Source of the DNA: Solirubrobacter taibaiensis
Lineage (GTDB): Bacteria > Actinomycetota > Thermoleophilia > Solirubrobacterales > Solirubrobacteraceae
Reading direction: 5' to 3'
Length of the DNA stretch: 64,000 nt
Assembly: GCA_027587225.1 (NCBI GenBank)
Contig: JAPDDQ010000002.1
Location: forward strand, 1-64,000
This document shows positions 50,126-59,158 of this stretch, piece by piece. The notes under the pieces were generated by a model. That model was given only the letters and a program-made list of their open reading frames with translations. It was not told the DNA's origin and did no database searches. Positions within the stretch are counted from its first letter, which is position 1, and each line of letters begins with the position of its first letter. Both the position numbers and the translations under genes were made by a program.

Positions 50126-51534
50126 GCGACTGCCAACTCTCCCACCATCTCGGGCGCGCGGCGGCGCTCGATGACGGCCAGCAGGATCGTCGGGAGCAGC
50201 GCGATGACGCTCACGCCGACGACCCACCAGTAGGTGTGGGCGAAGCTCGCCGCGATCGCGTCCGGCGTGTTGGCGGTGATCCCGTTCTGGAGCACGACGG
50301 TAAGGATGGCGGTACCGATCGACCCGCCGACGCGCTGGAGCACGTTCAGCTGCGGCGCGGCGTCGTTGACCTGCTCGGGCCGGAGCGTCGCGTAGGCGGC
50401 GGTCATCGCCGGCATCATCGCCAGGCCGATGCCGAACCCGCGCACGACCATCGCCGCGTCGAGCGTGAAGAACGATGTGGTGGCGTCGATCAGGACGAAC
50501 GGGAGGGTGGCGACGATCATGATCGCGCCGCCGATGAGGCTCGTGAGCCCGCCGCCGAGGCGCTCGGTGATGCGGCCGGAGGCGGCCATGGCGAGCGCGG
50601 CGCCGATCCCCTGCGGGATCAGTAGCAGGCCGGTCATGACGGCGTCCTCACCGCGGACGAGCTGGAAGTAGAGCGGCATCAGGACCATGCCGCCGAACAG
50701 CGCGGCGCCGAGGCCGAACGTGGTGACCGACGCGGCCGCGAACGCCTTGTTGGCGTACAGGCGGACGTCCAGGAGCGGGTTCGGGATGCGCAGCGCGCGG
50801 ATGACGAACGTGGCGACGAGCGCGATGCCGGTGAGCACGGGCACGAGGACTTCCGGCGCGGTCATCGAGCCGGCCATGCCGCTCTCGGCGAGGCCGTACG
50901 TGATGCCGACGAGGCCGGTGGCGACGAGCGCGAGGCCCGTGGCGTCCAGCTTCTCGGTGGTCTCCGGGGCGGTGTCGTGCGGCAGCAGCCGGAAGGCGGC
51001 GATCGCGGCGACGATGCCGACCGGGACGTTGATGAAGAAGATCGCTTGCCAGGCGATGTGCTCGACGAGCAGGCCGCCGAGGGTGGGGCCGAAGACGGGG
51101 GCGAGGATGATCGGGACGCCGATGACGCTCATCACGCGCGCCATGTTGCGCGGGCCGGCGGCCTTGACCAGGGCGATCTGGCCGATCGGGACGAGCAGGC
51201 CACCCGCGAGGCCCTGGAGCACGCGCGCGGCGACGAGGGTCTCGAGGTTCCACGCGAACCCGCAGAGCGCGGAGCCGGCGGTGAAGAGGATGAGGCTGAG
51301 GATGTAGAGGCGGCGGGCGCCGAAGCGGGCGGCGGCCCAGCCGGAGACGGGGATGACGGCTGCGAGGGACAGCATGTAGCCGGTGACGACCCACTGGACG
51401 TTGTCGAGCGGAGCGTCGAGCTCGACCGCGAGCGTCTGCAGCGCGACGTTGACGATCGTGGTGGAGAGCACCGACATGATCGCGCCGAGGACGACGGCGA
51501 TCGCGATGCGTTTGACGTGAGGTTCAAGTTTCAT
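50122..51534 (-). CDS. DHA2-type MFS drug exporter
   Basis: 470 residues, about 14 membrane helices. Motifs: STTIVNVALQTLAVEL in TM1, QWVVTGYMLSLAAVIPVSGW, GWAAARFGARRLYI (motif A) and GPTLGGLLVEHIAWQAIFFI (motif C). EmrB/QacA-like proton-drug antiporter; substrate unknown. First gene of the unit with marR. ATG at 51534. Confidence 0.9.
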   Translation of the reverse strand: MKLEPHVKRIAIAVVLGAIMSVLSTTIVNVALQTLAVELDAPLDNVQWVVTGYMLSLAAVIPVSGWAAARFGARRLYILSLILFTAGSALCGFAWNLETLVAARVLQGLAGGLLVPIGQIALVKAAGPRNMARVMSVIGVPIILAPVFGPTLGGLLVEHIAWQAIFFINVPVGIVAAIAAFRLLPHDTAPETTEKLDATGLALVATGLVGITYGLAESGMAGSMTAPEVLVPVLTGIALVATFVIRALRIPNPLLDVRLYANKAFAAASVTTFGLGAALFGGMVLMPLYFQLVRGEDAVMTGLLLIPQGIGAALAMAASGRITERLGGGLTSLIGGAIMIVATLPFVLIDATTSFFTLDAAMVVRGFGIGLAMMPAMTAAYATLRPEQVNDAAPQLNVLQRVGGSIGTAILTVVLQNGITANTPDAIAASFAHTYWWVVGVSVIALLPTILLAVIERRRAPEMVGELAVA

Positions 51535-51543
51535 AGTTGACTC

Positions 51544-51577
51544 CCGAAAGTTTAGCCATCGAATCTTTCGGTATCAA
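51544..51577 (-). promoter_or_regulatory. Promoter and probable MarR operator of the exporter
   Basis: On the minus strand TTGATA (51577-51572), a 17-nt spacer and TAAACT (51554-51549) form a near-consensus promoter. The inverted repeat CCGAAAG (51544-51550) / CTTTCGG (51565-51571) overlaps the -10 and reaches the -35, the usual position for a MarR repressor site. Confidence 0.7.
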
Positions 51578-51608
51578 GTTATTTACGCTTGAGTGACGCG
51601 CCTCTCTC

Positions 51609-51614
51609 TAAACT
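51609..51614 (+). promoter_or_regulatory. -10-like hexamer of ispG
   Basis: TAAACT 9 nt before the ATG at 51624, with no Shine-Dalgarno. TTGAGT lies 14 nt upstream, too close for an ideal -35. Leaderless-type geometry. Confidence 0.45.
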
Positions 51615-51623
51615 GGATGTCCA

Positions 51624-52865
51624 ATGGCTTCCAAGCGCTCAGTCAACGTCGGTGGTGTCCAGATCGGCGGGGGCGCTCCGGTCGCGGTCCAGACGATGAC
51701 CAAGACCGAAACGGCCAATCTGCAGGCCACGATGGACCAGATCCGTCGTGTCGCGGACGCCGGCGCGGACATCGTCCGCTGCGCCGTCCCGCGCGAGAAG
51801 GACGTCGAGGCGCTCAAGACGATCGTGCGCGAGTCGCCGATCCCGATCATCGCCGACATCCACTTCAACCACACGCTGGCGCTGAAGGCGATCGACGCGG
51901 GCGCGCACTGCATCCGTCTGAACCCGGGCAACATCGGCGGGCCCGAGAAGGTCGCCGAGGTCGCCGATCGCGCCAAGGCGGCCGGCACGCCGCTGCGCAT
52001 CGGCGTGAACTCCGGCTCGCTGCCCAAGCACCTGCACGACCTCGAGATGACCAATCCGGTCGAGGCGCTCGTCACCGCCGCCGTCGAGTTCGTCGGCCTG
52101 ATGGAGCGCCTGCGCTTCGAGGACTTCAAGGTGTCCTTGAAGTCGACCTCGGTCCCGAACACGATTGCGGCGAACCGCCTGCTCAGCGAGCGGATCGACT
52201 ACCCGCTGCACCTCGGCATCACCGAGGCGGGCACGAAGTGGTCCGGGTCTTTGAAGAGCGCCGTCGGCCTCGGCACGCTGCTCGCGGACGGCATCGGCGA
52301 CACGATCCGGATCTCGCTCTCGACCTTTCACGCCGAGGAAGAGGTCAAGGTCGCCTGGGAGATCCTCAAGGCGCTCAAGCTGCGTGAACGCGGCCCGGTG
52401 CTGATCGCCTGCCCGACCTGCGGCCGCCTGCAGTTCGACATGGACTCGGTCGTCGCGGAGGTCGAGCGCCGGCTGGAGGCCTACGACGACCCGATCGAGG
52501 TCTCGGTCCTCGGCTGCGCCGTCAACGGCATCGGCGAGGCCCGCCACGCCGACTTCGGCATCACCGGCGCCAAGGACATGGGGATGATCTACTCCAAGGG
52601 CGAGCCGATCAAGAAGGTCGCGACCGAGAACCTGGTCGACGAGCTCTTCGCCGAGATCGACAAGTACTACGCCTCCGGCAAGCAGGTCACGCGTGACGCG
52701 GCCGCCGCCGCCGAGGCCGCCGCGTGGCTGGCCGAGGAAGAGGACGCCACGGCGATGACGCCGGAGCGCCTCGCCGCCATGGAGAAGGCCAAGAACGAGG
52801 CCGACGCCGACGCGATCGACGAGGCGCTCTCGCCCGTCGCCGGCCGGCGATTCACCCGCGTGTAG
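51624..52865 (+). CDS. ispG: 4-hydroxy-3-methylbut-2-enyl diphosphate synthase
   Basis: Sixth step of the MEP pathway, a [4Fe-4S] enzyme. 413 residues. Cluster ligands CPTCGR and LGCAVNGIGEARHADFG (Cys and Glu). N-terminal TIM barrel with PVAVQTMTKTETAN and IRLNPGNIGG. A C-terminal Ala/Glu-rich tail (about 355-413) is longer than usual. With dxr it shows the MEP route in this organism. Confidence 0.95.
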   Translation: MASKRSVNVGGVQIGGGAPVAVQTMTKTETANLQATMDQIRRVADAGADIVRCAVPREKDVEALKTIVRESPIPIIADIHFNHTLALKAIDAGAHCIRLNPGNIGGPEKVAEVADRAKAAGTPLRIGVNSGSLPKHLHDLEMTNPVEALVTAAVEFVGLMERLRFEDFKVSLKSTSVPNTIAANRLLSERIDYPLHLGITEAGTKWSGSLKSAVGLGTLLADGIGDTIRISLSTFHAEEEVKVAWEILKALKLRERGPVLIACPTCGRLQFDMDSVVAEVERRLEAYDDPIEVSVLGCAVNGIGEARHADFGITGAKDMGMIYSKGEPIKKVATENLVDELFAEIDKYYASGKQVTRDAAAAAEAAAWLAEEEDATAMTPERLAAMEKAKNEADADAIDEALSPVAGRRFTRV

Positions 52866-52943
52866 CGGGCGCGGCCGCGCCGAGAGGCGCGGCGCGGAGA
52901 GGTGGCGCGAGAGGCGCGGCGCGAGGCGGCGTAGAGGCGTCGC

Positions 52944-53705
52944 TCAGGCGGCTTGCGCGAGGACGGCGTAGTGCACCGTGAAGAGCTGTTCCGCGGTGGT
53001 CGGGCGCACGCGGTGCGCCGCGGCGCGGACGGCCCACTTGGCCGTGGCGGCCGCGCGGGCCTTCGGCGTCTCGGCGAAGAAGGCGTGGTGGTCGCGGGCG
53101 AGCGGGTCGGCCAACTCGCCGATCACGCGCAGGCCCGCGCCCCCGACGAGTGCCTTCACCGCGGCGCGATCGAACGCGTGCAGGTGCCCGATCGATGCGG
53201 AGATCGCCTGCTTGGCGGGGCGGCGCCCGGAGCGGTTGTGCTCCAGCGGCACCTCGACCAGCACGAACCGCGCGACGCGGGCGGCTTCGGCCAACACCGG
53301 CGCTGGATCCGGGATGTGCTCGACGACGTGCGAGAGGATCGCGAGGTCGTACGCCGAGTCCTCGACGGGCACGCGGGCGCCGTCGTAGGCCTCGAGCCGC
53401 TCCACGCGCGGGATCGCCCGGGAACGCGCGATCTCGATCGCCGGGGCGGAGAGCTCGAAGCCGTCGAACGTCGCGGCGGCCCACTGCTCCGACAACGCCG
53501 CGAGCAGCGCGCCGTCCCCGCAGCCGATCTCCACGACCCGGGCGGGGGAGAGCCCCGCCCGGGCGCACAACTCGACCGCGTGGGCGGCCTTGGACCGCGC
53601 CCCGATCGCCCGCCAGCGTCCCATCTTCAGGCTCCGCTCGTGGTCCTCGAGCGAATAGCCCGCGGTGTAGAACGCGGTGGGGTCCTGGTGCGCGGCCGGC
53701 GTCAT
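52944..53705 (-). CDS. SAM-dependent methyltransferase
   Basis: 253 residues from the ATG at 53705. VVEIGCGDGALLAALSEQW (motif I), YDLAILSHVVEHIPDPAPVL and FVLVEVPLEHNRSG. Resembles methyltransferases acting on sugars or glycolipids. ATGA overlap with the upstream glycosidase gene suggests a joint role. Substrate unknown. Confidence 0.8.
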   Translation of the reverse strand: MTPAAHQDPTAFYTAGYSLEDHERSLKMGRWRAIGARSKAAHAVELCARAGLSPARVVEIGCGDGALLAALSEQWAAATFDGFELSAPAIEIARSRAIPRVERLEAYDGARVPVEDSAYDLAILSHVVEHIPDPAPVLAEAARVARFVLVEVPLEHNRSGRRPAKQAISASIGHLHAFDRAAVKALVGGAGLRVIGELADPLARDHHAFFAETPKARAAATAKWAVRAAAHRVRPTTAEQLFTVHYAVLAQAA

Positions 53706-55216
53706 CAGCTGGTGGCGAGCGCCGCGGCCGCCTTGTAGCGGCTCTTCTCCTTCTTGGCGAAGTCGATGATGCCCGACACGCGCGGCTGCGGGTTCGGGTC
53801 CAGCAGCGAGGGCTTCGGAGTCCACTCGTAACGGTACGCCGCGCCCGCCTGGGGCTTGAGCTTGCGCGTCCAGACGCCGTCGGCGCGCGTGTTGTAGGTG
53901 CCGACGTCCGTGAACTCGGACGAGCCCTTGCCGCGGACCATGAGCGTGATCTGGCCCTGCGCCTCGGCGCGGACCTGACCCCAGAACGTGGCGGTCGCGC
54001 CGGCCTTGGCCTGGTCGATCACGAATGGCGCGGACATCACCGACAGCACCGGCTTCGGCGAGCCGTCGTTGTACCGCAGCCCCGTCTGCCAGCCCGAGTA
54101 GCGCTTCGTGCCGCTGCCGAGGTCGCGGATCGGCTCGTCGTCCCACTGGTAGAAGGACAGGCCGCGCACGCGCTTGGTGGCGTACGCGATGTAGGCCGCC
54201 TGCTGCAGGTAGCGCGTCTGCAGCGCCGTCGAGATGCCGGACGAGGGGTCCGGCGGCGACGTCTCGTAGCCGAACTCCGTCAGATGGATCGTCTTGGACA
54301 TGCTGATGCGCTTGCGGGCACGCAGCTTGTCGATCGCCGTGAACAGGCGCTTGAGGTCGCCGAACTGGGCGGCGTCGACGTCGGGGTTCACGCGGTCCGG
54401 CGCGTACTTCTGCGGGTGCGGGTGATAGCCGAGCGTGTCGCCCTTGGCCGCCTTGAAGCCCTTGCAGCGGCCGGTCTTGATCGTCTTGTACCGATCGTCG
54501 ACACAGCCCAGCGAGCGCAGGAACGCGAGCGGCCGCATCGGCGTGTCCACGCTGATCGGCTTGTTGCCGACCGGCGCGAGCTCACCGATCACGACCTCGG
54601 CGCCCGGGTCCGCGGCCTTGACCACCGGCTGCGCCGCGCGCACCAGTGAGCGGTAGGTATGCGGGGAAACCGGCTGGAACTTGCCGCTGACACGCTCCCA
54701 CTGGGGCTGCAGCCAGCCCTTCTGGTTGGGCTCGTTCCAGATCAGGTAGCGATCCACGTCGGCCTTGTAGCGCGTCGCGGCGGCCTTCGAGAAGTCCGCA
54801 AACGCCTTCGGATCAGGCTTCCAGTTGCGGTTGCGCTTGGCCGGCTCGGTGCTCGACCACAGCGGGCCGGGACCGGTCAGCGTGAGCATGACCTTCAGGC
54901 CCGAGCCGCGGATGATCGCGATCGCGTTGTCCAGGACGGCCCAGTTGTACTGTGGGTCGGCGGGGTTGCCGGCATCGAAGCCCGCCGGCTTGGATTGCGC
55001 CTCCTTGCCCGGTGCGATGTCCCCCCAGCGCGCGTGGATCCGCACGACGTCCACGCCCCACTGCTTCCACGCAGCGGCCGCGCCGGGTGCGAGGTGCTGG
55101 TTGGCGAGGAAGATGCCCTCGTCCTCCATGCCGACTTCGAACGTCGACTGCGCGGCGGCAGGTGCCGCCCCGACCAGCGAGATCGCCGCCACGGCGGCCG
55201 CTACGAAACGCTTCAC
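53705..55216 (-). CDS. Secreted clan-A glycoside hydrolase-like protein (paralogue 2)
   Basis: 503 residues from the GTG at 55216, giving a signal peptide (FVAAAVAAISLVGAAPAAA). TIM-barrel with acid/base Glu in YLIWNEPNQKGW and nucleophile Glu in TIHLTEFGYETS, as in GH5/GH39-like clan A enzymes. A beta-domain follows (about 375-503). Start overlaps the stop of paralogue 1 (GTGA). Family number and substrate not determinable by eye. Confidence 0.78.
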   Translation of the reverse strand: MKRFVAAAVAAISLVGAAPAAAQSTFEVGMEDEGIFLANQHLAPGAAAAWKQWGVDVVRIHARWGDIAPGKEAQSKPAGFDAGNPADPQYNWAVLDNAIAIIRGSGLKVMLTLTGPGPLWSSTEPAKRNRNWKPDPKAFADFSKAAATRYKADVDRYLIWNEPNQKGWLQPQWERVSGKFQPVSPHTYRSLVRAAQPVVKAADPGAEVVIGELAPVGNKPISVDTPMRPLAFLRSLGCVDDRYKTIKTGRCKGFKAAKGDTLGYHPHPQKYAPDRVNPDVDAAQFGDLKRLFTAIDKLRARKRISMSKTIHLTEFGYETSPPDPSSGISTALQTRYLQQAAYIAYATKRVRGLSFYQWDDEPIRDLGSGTKRYSGWQTGLRYNDGSPKPVLSVMSAPFVIDQAKAGATATFWGQVRAEAQGQITLMVRGKGSSEFTDVGTYNTRADGVWTRKLKPQAGAAYRYEWTPKPSLLDPNPQPRVSGIIDFAKKEKSRYKAAAALATS

Positions 55217-56745
55217 TTGCTCGCTACCTCCGCCTGGCGCGAGGTCATCCCGTTCCAGGAAAGTCGCCACACACCGCCCGTGTCCGGGACCTCGACGGTG
55301 AAGGTGCCGTTCGCGCTCGTCACGGGGACGGTGGCGACGGTCTTGAACGCCGAGGAGCCCGCGGGCGCATTCTGGACGTCCACGGTACCGGCGACACCGG
55401 CGTCAGCCGGGCGGACCTGCCCGTAGACGGTGAGGTTGGCGCCCTTGTCGGCCACCCACAGCGGCAGCTTGTAGGCGTCGTAGGCCGGCTTGCGGGCGCC
55501 GCCGTTGAACAGGCGCAGGCCCATCTGGAAGCCGGCGGCGATGTTCACGTCGTCGACGATCTTGTATTGGGCGACCGTCTTGACGCGCTTGTTGTTGTAG
55601 GCGATCCAGTCGGACTGGTTGATGTACTCGGACTGCTGGGCGTCGGTCACCGCGAAGATGTCGTTGACGCCGGGCGGGTTGGTCTGCCAGCCGTGCTCGG
55701 TGTAGTGCACCGGCAGCTTGGTCGGGATCCGCTTGCGCTTGCCCGCCTGGTCGAGAAGCTTCGTCAGGCGCGAGGCGACGCCGATCGTGATCTCGCCGGC
55801 GTTGGTCTTCGACAGCGGCGGCCGCGAGCCGCCACGTGTGTACGGATGGTGCGCGTAGCCGTTGATGCCGAGCTTCTTGTAGCCCTTGCAGGCCTGGTCC
55901 TTGCCTTCGGCACCGCCCAGCGAACCGCCGCTCTTGGACAGGCAGAACACGCCGCGCAGGAACGTCTCCGGCGACGTCTTCTTGATCCGCGACGCGCAGC
56001 TCTTGGGCGCGCGCAGGCTGCGCTGGGCGGAGCAGCCGGACGGGTCGTCGCCCAGCGGCGCCGTCTCGCCCAGCCAGATCTGGTCGGTCGTGGTGCGGTG
56101 GCCGGTGGCGCGCAGCGAGGAGATCGCCGACTTGGCGAGCGAGCGGTACAGCGAGGCCGAGCGCTGCACGGCCACGCCGCCGACGACCTCGTACTGCGGG
56201 CTCAGCCACGAGCCGAGGTTCGGCTCGTTCCAGATCGACCAGTACTTGACGGTCGGGTAGCGCGCGCCGAGGGCGCGCACGAAGTCGCCGTACAGCTTCG
56301 GGTCGGGCTTGCAGACCTTGCGCGCGGCCGCGGAGCCCTTGCAGCGCGAGGCCCAGGCCGGGATCGGGCCGGTGGGCGTCAGCAGCACCTGCATGCCGCG
56401 GGCCTGCGCGCCGGCCACCAGCGAGTCGAACATCGCGAGCGCCGCGCCGTAGGACTCGGGCTTCTTGCCGTCGAAGCCTTTCGGCTTCTTCGTGGAGGTC
56501 GGAGAGGGAGCAACGCGCGCCCAGATCACGTTCGCGCGGATGATGTCGGCGCCGAGCGCCTTGGCTTCATCCAGTGTCTGGGCCTGTACCTCCGGGCCAC
56601 GATCGAGCATGAACGTCTCGTCCTCGATCAAGGACAGTTGGTCAGGGGCGGCAAGGGCGGGCGCCGTGGGCAGCGCAGCGCAGGCTGCGGCCACGACGAA
56701 CAGCCGCCGGGCGCGGCGTCGGGCAGTCTCAGTCATCAGAGACAT
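55213..56745 (-). CDS. Secreted clan-A glycoside hydrolase-like protein (paralogue 1)
   Basis: 510 residues from the ATG at 56745 (or 507 from 56736). Signal peptide after a basic start (LFVVAAACAALPTAPALA). Acid/base Glu in YWSIWNEPNLGSW, nucleophile Glu in VHYTEHGWQTNPP, C-terminal beta-domain. It shares plan and motif order with paralogue 2, so the pair arose by tandem duplication. First of three overlapping genes with the methyltransferase. Confidence 0.78.
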   Translation of the reverse strand: MSLMTETARRRARRLFVVAAACAALPTAPALAAPDQLSLIEDETFMLDRGPEVQAQTLDEAKALGADIIRANVIWARVAPSPTSTKKPKGFDGKKPESYGAALAMFDSLVAGAQARGMQVLLTPTGPIPAWASRCKGSAAARKVCKPDPKLYGDFVRALGARYPTVKYWSIWNEPNLGSWLSPQYEVVGGVAVQRSASLYRSLAKSAISSLRATGHRTTTDQIWLGETAPLGDDPSGCSAQRSLRAPKSCASRIKKTSPETFLRGVFCLSKSGGSLGGAEGKDQACKGYKKLGINGYAHHPYTRGGSRPPLSKTNAGEITIGVASRLTKLLDQAGKRKRIPTKLPVHYTEHGWQTNPPGVNDIFAVTDAQQSEYINQSDWIAYNNKRVKTVAQYKIVDDVNIAAGFQMGLRLFNGGARKPAYDAYKLPLWVADKGANLTVYGQVRPADAGVAGTVDVQNAPAGSSAFKTVATVPVTSANGTFTVEVPDTGGVWRLSWNGMTSRQAEVASK

Positions 56746-56790
56746 TCCAACGCCCCGCCCGGACGGGAGTTGCGCAGTGAGTGTTAAGGC

Positions 56791-57396
56791 CTACTTGGCG
56801 GCGGCGTACAACTCGGCGACCTTCGCCCAGTTCACCACATTCCAGAAGGCGTCCAGGTAGTCCGGGCGCTTGTTCTGGTACTTGAGGTAGTACGCGTGCT
56901 CCCACACGTCAGCGCCCAGCAGCGGCGTCTGCCCGGCCGAGAGCGGCGTGTCCTGGTTGGGCGTCTTGGCGACGGCCAGGCCGGAGCCGTCGTACACGAG
57001 CCAGGCCCAGCCGGAGCCGAACTGGGTGACGCCGGCGTCCTTGAACTTGGCCTTGAACTCGTCGAAGGAGCCGAACGCGGCGTTGATCGCCTCGCCCAGC
57101 TCGCCGTCGGGCTCGCCGCCGCCGTCGGGCGACAGCCACTCCCAGAACAGCGCGTGGTTGTAGTGGCCGCCACCGTTGTTGCGGACGGCCGCCTGCTTGT
57201 CGGCGGGGAGCGAATCGAGGTTCTTGAGAACTTCCTCGATCGACTTGCCGTCGAAGTCGGTGCCCTCGAGCGCGGCGTTGACCTTGTCGACATACGCCTG
57301 ATGGTGCTTGTCGTGATGCACCTTCATCGTCGCCTCGTCGATATGCGGCTCGAGCGCGTCGTACGCGTAAGGCAGCGGCGGAACTTCGTACGCCAT
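56791..57396 (-). CDS. Fe/Mn superoxide dismutase
   Basis: 201 residues. Metal ligands: His27 in [13 protein letters not shown], His in [13 protein letters not shown], and Asp/His in [22 protein letters not shown] and NQDTPL are also typical. Metal choice (Fe or Mn) was not decided. Shine-Dalgarno GGGAGGA 5 nt before the ATG, unlike the leaderless-type neighbours. It lies 45 nt upstream of the glycosidases. Confidence 0.93.
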   Translation of the reverse strand: MAYEVPPLPYAYDALEPHIDEATMKVHHDKHHQAYVDKVNAALEGTDFDGKSIEEVLKNLDSLPADKQAAVRNNGGGHYNHALFWEWLSPDGGGEPDGELGEAINAAFGSFDEFKAKFKDAGVTQFGSGWAWLVYDGSGLAVAKTPNQDTPLSAGQTPLLGADVWEHAYYLKYQNKRPDYLDAFWNVVNWAKVAELYAAAK

Positions 57397-57452
57397 GGGT
57401 CCTCCCGGAGGATTCGAATTCGTGCGTCGGCCGTATGCGTTCTATCACCGAC

Positions 57453-57458
57453 TAAGGT
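57453..57458 (+). promoter_or_regulatory. -10-like hexamer of proS
   Basis: TAAGGT ends 11 nt before the ATG at 57470; no Shine-Dalgarno. Confidence 0.35.
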
Positions 57459-57469
57459 TCGGGCCTTCC

Positions 57470-59158
57470 ATGACCCGTCTGAGCCAGTATTTCCTTCCGA
57501 CCGAGAAGCAACCGCCTGCCGACGCGGAAGCGCTCTCTCACAAGCTGCTCGTCCGCGCGGGCATGATCCGCCAGGTCGGCGCCGGTCTATGGAGCTGGCT
57601 GCCGGCGGGGTGGCGCGTGCACGAGAAGGCCGTGCAGATCGTGCGCGAGGAACTCGACGCGATCGGCGCCCACGAGATGCTGATGCCGGTGCTCAACCCG
57701 GCGGAGCTGTGGCAGAAGTCAGGCCGCTACGACGCGATCGGCGGCGAGCTGTTCCGCCTGAAGGATCGTCGTGGCGCGGACATGGTCCTCGCGATGACGC
57801 ACGAAGAGGTCGTCACGTCGCACGTGGCGCAGGTCGTGCGTTCCTACCGCGACCTGCCGCTCATCCTCTACCACTTCCAGATCAAGGAACGCGACGAGCC
57901 GCGCCCGCGCGCCGGCGTGCTGCGGACGCGCGAATTCATCATGAAGGACTCGTACACGTTCGACCGCGACTCCGCGGGCCTGGACGTGGGCTACGACAAG
58001 CACCGCGAGGCCTACGACAAGATCTTCGATCGCTGCGGGCTGGAGTGGTACCGGGTCGATTCCGACGTCGGCATGATGGGCGGCACGGGCGCGCACGAGT
58101 ACATGGCGCCGTGCCCGGCGGGCGAGAACGATGTCGCGCTCGCGCCGGGGTACGCGGCCAACGTGGAGGTGGCGAGCGCCACCCCGAAGCCGGTCGAGCT
58201 GCCGGAGGCGCTGGCCGCCCCGAAGGTGTTCGACACGCCGGGCGCGACCACGATCGATGCCGTCGCGAAGCTCGCGGGCGTCCCGGCGGGCGCGCTGATC
58301 AAGGCCTTCCCGGTCATCGTCGGTGAGGACGAGCTGCGGCTCGTGCTCGTCCGCGGCGACCATCGCGTCAACGAGATCAAGCTCGGCAACGCGCTCGGCG
58401 CGGCCTTCCGGCCGGCGCACGAGTCCGAGTTCGAGGCCAAGATCGGCCCGGCGGGCTACATCGGCCCGGTCGGGATCGACGTACCGATCCTGCTGGACTC
58501 GGCGCTGGACGGCGACTCCTACATCGCCGGCGCCAACGCGGCGGACCAGCACGTGCGCGGCGTGCAGCCGGGGCGTGACTTCCAGTTCGAGACCGTCGAC
58601 GTGCGCACGGTCGAGGCCGGCGACACGGTCGACGGGAACGAGATCCGGATCGAGCCGGCGATCGAGATCGGCAACATCTTCAAGCTCGGCACGCGCTACT
58701 CGGTGCCGCTCGGCGCCTCGTTCCTGGACGAGGACGGCACCTCGAAGCCGGTCTGGATGGGCTCCTACGGCATCGGCCCGGCCCGGATCTGCGCCGCCGC
58801 GGTCGAGCAGTTCGCGGACGAGAAGGGCATCTCCTGGCCGCGGTCGCTCGCGCCGTTCGACATCCACCTGGTGGGGCTCGGCAAGCCGGGGACCGACGAG
58901 CAGAAGCTCGCCGACACGCTCTACGAGGAGCTGCGCGCGCTCGGCCTCGACGTCATCTATGACGATCGCGCCGGCGGACCGGGCGCGAAGTTCGCCGACG
59001 CCGAGCTGCTCGGCTGCCCGCTGCGGCTGACGGTCGGCGGGCGCACGCTCGCGTCCGGCGAAGTCGAGGCGCAGGTCCGGCGCGGGCGTGAGACGCGCTC
59101 CGTCCCGCTGGAGGGCGCGGCGCAGGCCGCGGCGGATCTGTGGAAGACGCTCCCGTAG
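57470..59158 (+). CDS. proS: Prolyl-tRNA synthetase, bacterial type
   Basis: 562 residues from the ATG at 57470. Class II motifs GAGLWSWLPAGWRVHEK, DMVLAMTHEEVVTSHVA and FQIKERDEPRPRAGVLRTRE, with an inserted YbaK-like editing domain (about 225-390: GALIKAFPVIVGEDELRLVL) and anticodon-binding C-terminus. It lies downstream of ispG as in many bacteria, though with an accessory block between. Confidence 0.95.
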   Translation: MTRLSQYFLPTEKQPPADAEALSHKLLVRAGMIRQVGAGLWSWLPAGWRVHEKAVQIVREELDAIGAHEMLMPVLNPAELWQKSGRYDAIGGELFRLKDRRGADMVLAMTHEEVVTSHVAQVVRSYRDLPLILYHFQIKERDEPRPRAGVLRTREFIMKDSYTFDRDSAGLDVGYDKHREAYDKIFDRCGLEWYRVDSDVGMMGGTGAHEYMAPCPAGENDVALAPGYAANVEVASATPKPVELPEALAAPKVFDTPGATTIDAVAKLAGVPAGALIKAFPVIVGEDELRLVLVRGDHRVNEIKLGNALGAAFRPAHESEFEAKIGPAGYIGPVGIDVPILLDSALDGDSYIAGANAADQHVRGVQPGRDFQFETVDVRTVEAGDTVDGNEIRIEPAIEIGNIFKLGTRYSVPLGASFLDEDGTSKPVWMGSYGIGPARICAAAVEQFADEKGISWPRSLAPFDIHLVGLGKPGTDEQKLADTLYEELRALGLDVIYDDRAGGPGAKFADAELLGCPLRLTVGGRTLASGEVEAQVRRGRETRSVPLEGAAQAAADLWKTLP

